Assembly (NCBI GenBank): GCA_944354035.1
Contig: CALVPS010000001.1
Location: 41,266-105,265 of the forward strand
Reading direction: 5' to 3'
Length of the DNA: 64,000 bases
Origin: an uncultured Clostridia bacterium
GTDB taxonomy: Bacteria; Bacillota; Clostridia; Christensenellales; Borkfalkiaceae
Shown: positions 63,345 to 64,000 of the stretch, piece by piece
Layout of the letters: each line of letters opens with the position of its first letter
How positions within the stretch are numbered: the stretch's first letter is position 1
The notes under the pieces: model-generated
Databases searched by the model: none
Seen by the model: only the letters and a program-made list of their open reading frames with translations
Told to the model about the DNA's origin: nothing
Program-made: the position numbers and the translations under genes

Positions 63345-63780
63345 TTATAAAGTATTAACGCTGCAATCAAATTGTATCACAATATTACTCGCTTTTCAAT
63401 AATATTTTTAAAATTAACTTAACACTTTATGGGTATTCTTGACTAACTTTATGTTTTACAACTCTGTTATACATTAAATTTCGTTTAATTACCTTTTTCA
63501 ACAAACCAGGAACACAAAAGTAATTCCTGATTTGCCTGCTCTTCTTACTCACTATTAATTACGATTTATTGTCCAACTTTTTTGAAAGCAGCACCAGTTC
63601 CCCACCCAGTTCTTTAAGAGTACCACTTTCCGCAGAGAATTGTTATCATCGCAATTTTTAGTCCTTACCGTACTAAAAATCTATAGGTCGCTGGTTCAAA
63701 CCCTATCGTACTAAAAAAATGCAAAATCGTATCCCTAAAAACACATTATTTATCTATGAAAATAGACATTGCTCATAAAC
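63345..63780. other. AT-rich gene-free stretch with a tRNA-like fragment
   Basis: AT-rich compared with the rest of the window. No gene with a ribosome site is seen. At 63681-63712 the sequence TAGGTCGCTGGTTCAAACCC resembles the T-arm of a tRNA but cannot fold into a full tRNA. It is flanked by near copies of CGTACTAAAAAT (63669-63680 and 63707-63720). Confidence 0.5.
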
Positions 63781-63782
63781 AA

Positions 63783-63817
63783 AAAACCTTGAAAAACGTA
63801 TTGTTTTTCAAGGTTTT
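63783..63817 (-). terminator. Terminator of the rRNA/tRNA operon
   Basis: 15-bp perfect stem AAAACCTTGAAAAAC/GTTTTTCAAGGTTTT, loop GTATT; on the minus strand TTTTTTGTTT follows, 30 bases after tRNA-Asn. Confidence 0.85.
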
Positions 63818-63846
63818 CTGTTTTGCAGCCTCTACGTCTGCAACTG

Positions 63847-63922
63847 TGGCTGCCCCTGGCAGACTCGAACTGTCGACACTGCGGTTAACAGCCGCATGCT
63901 CTACCGACTGAGCTAAGGGGCA
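63847..63922 (-). tRNA. tRNA-Asn (anticodon GTT)
   Basis: Minus-strand cloverleaf: acceptor TGCCCCT/AGGGGCA, D-arm with AGCTCAGTCGGTAGAGC, anticodon stem TGCGG/CCGCA around CTGTTAA (anticodon GTT), T-arm GACAGTTCGAGTCTGTC-like, and an encoded CCA end. It lies a few bases after the 5S rRNA. Confidence 0.96.
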
Positions 63923-63927
63923 ATAAA

Positions 63928-64000
63928 AGGTGGCAACTACCTATCCTTCCGGGCCGTTAGGCCAAGTACTTTGGGCGTAAGAGAGCTTAACTTCTGTGTT
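63928..64000 (-). rRNA. rrf: 5S ribosomal RNA, 3' part (runs off the right edge)
   Basis: The minus strand begins AACACAGAAGTTAAGCTC and ends GGATAGGTAGTTGCCACC, the conserved loop B to 3' end of bacterial 5S rRNA. The 5' about 45 nt lie beyond the window. It marks the end of an rRNA operon. Confidence 0.93.

Noticed and set aside
63681..63712. A second functional tRNA gene
   Set aside because: Only a T-arm-like stretch is present; no acceptor, D or anticodon stems can be formed from the flanking AT-rich sequence.

Overview
This 64 kb window reads as chromosomal DNA from a GC-rich, spore-forming member of the Bacillota, most likely an uncultivated gut Clostridia lineage. The evidence is the sporulation pair yqfC/yqfD beside phoH-pgpH-ybeY-era-yqzL-recO, the rpmG-secE-nusG-rplKA-rplJL order with an L10-type leader, consensus TTGACA/TATAAT promoters with strong Shine-Dalgarno sites, and a split purine pathway (stand-alone AICAR formyltransferase plus PurO) common in Clostridia. 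No phage, IS element or CRISPR array is visible. Species-level placement is inference.

Layout. 1-2518: a truncated gene for a Myb/RsfA-like protein, an unknown gene, and a cyclophilin-like lipoprotein. 2990-6458: translation/secretion operon on the minus strand. 6831-12104: a 1757-residue surface lipoprotein with three related C-terminal domains and a cysteine-rich block. 12612-15701: nadABC. 15752-21659: the recO-era-phoH-yqfCD conserved block. 21660-22574: a repeat-rich gap. 22575-24747: gap and fba, divergently transcribed. 24850-26469: a DUF898 membrane protein gene interrupted by TAG, under a promoter whose spacer carries a G9 tract. 26729-28760: Trk/Ktr potassium uptake. 28869-34487: a giant DUF4011 helicase-nuclease. 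34682-38275: tmk-rimM-trmD-ylqF-rnhB-yraN. 38416-39856: degV and a divergent acetyltransferase. 40025-54304: a long purine operon (purE-C-F-M-N-O-H-D-L) continuing into fhs and mutY. 54652-56098: a ZIP transporter and a small membrane protein. 56207-63271: a siroheme pathway with a sulfite/nitrite reductase-like protein. 63272-64000: an AT-rich gap, tRNA-Asn and the end of a 5S rRNA.

How the genes work together. Fhs makes the 10-formyl-THF used by PurN and the AICAR formyltransferase, so the purine operon carries its own one-carbon supply. HemA-HemL-HemB-HemC-HemD, CobA and the precorrin-2 dehydrogenase form an almost complete route to siroheme; no heme-specific gene is seen and the promoter-proximal gene is a siroheme/[4Fe-4S] reductase-like protein, so the pathway probably exists to supply that enzyme.

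The most unusual signals are the consensus promoter with a 15-nt, G9-containing spacer (candidate phase-variable switch) in front of the TAG-interrupted DUF898 gene, several promoters placed so close to start codons that mRNAs would be leaderless or nearly so, a family of MITE-like GC-rich intergenic elements, and the stand-alone DUF4011 helicase-nuclease, which has the architecture of an anti-phage protein.
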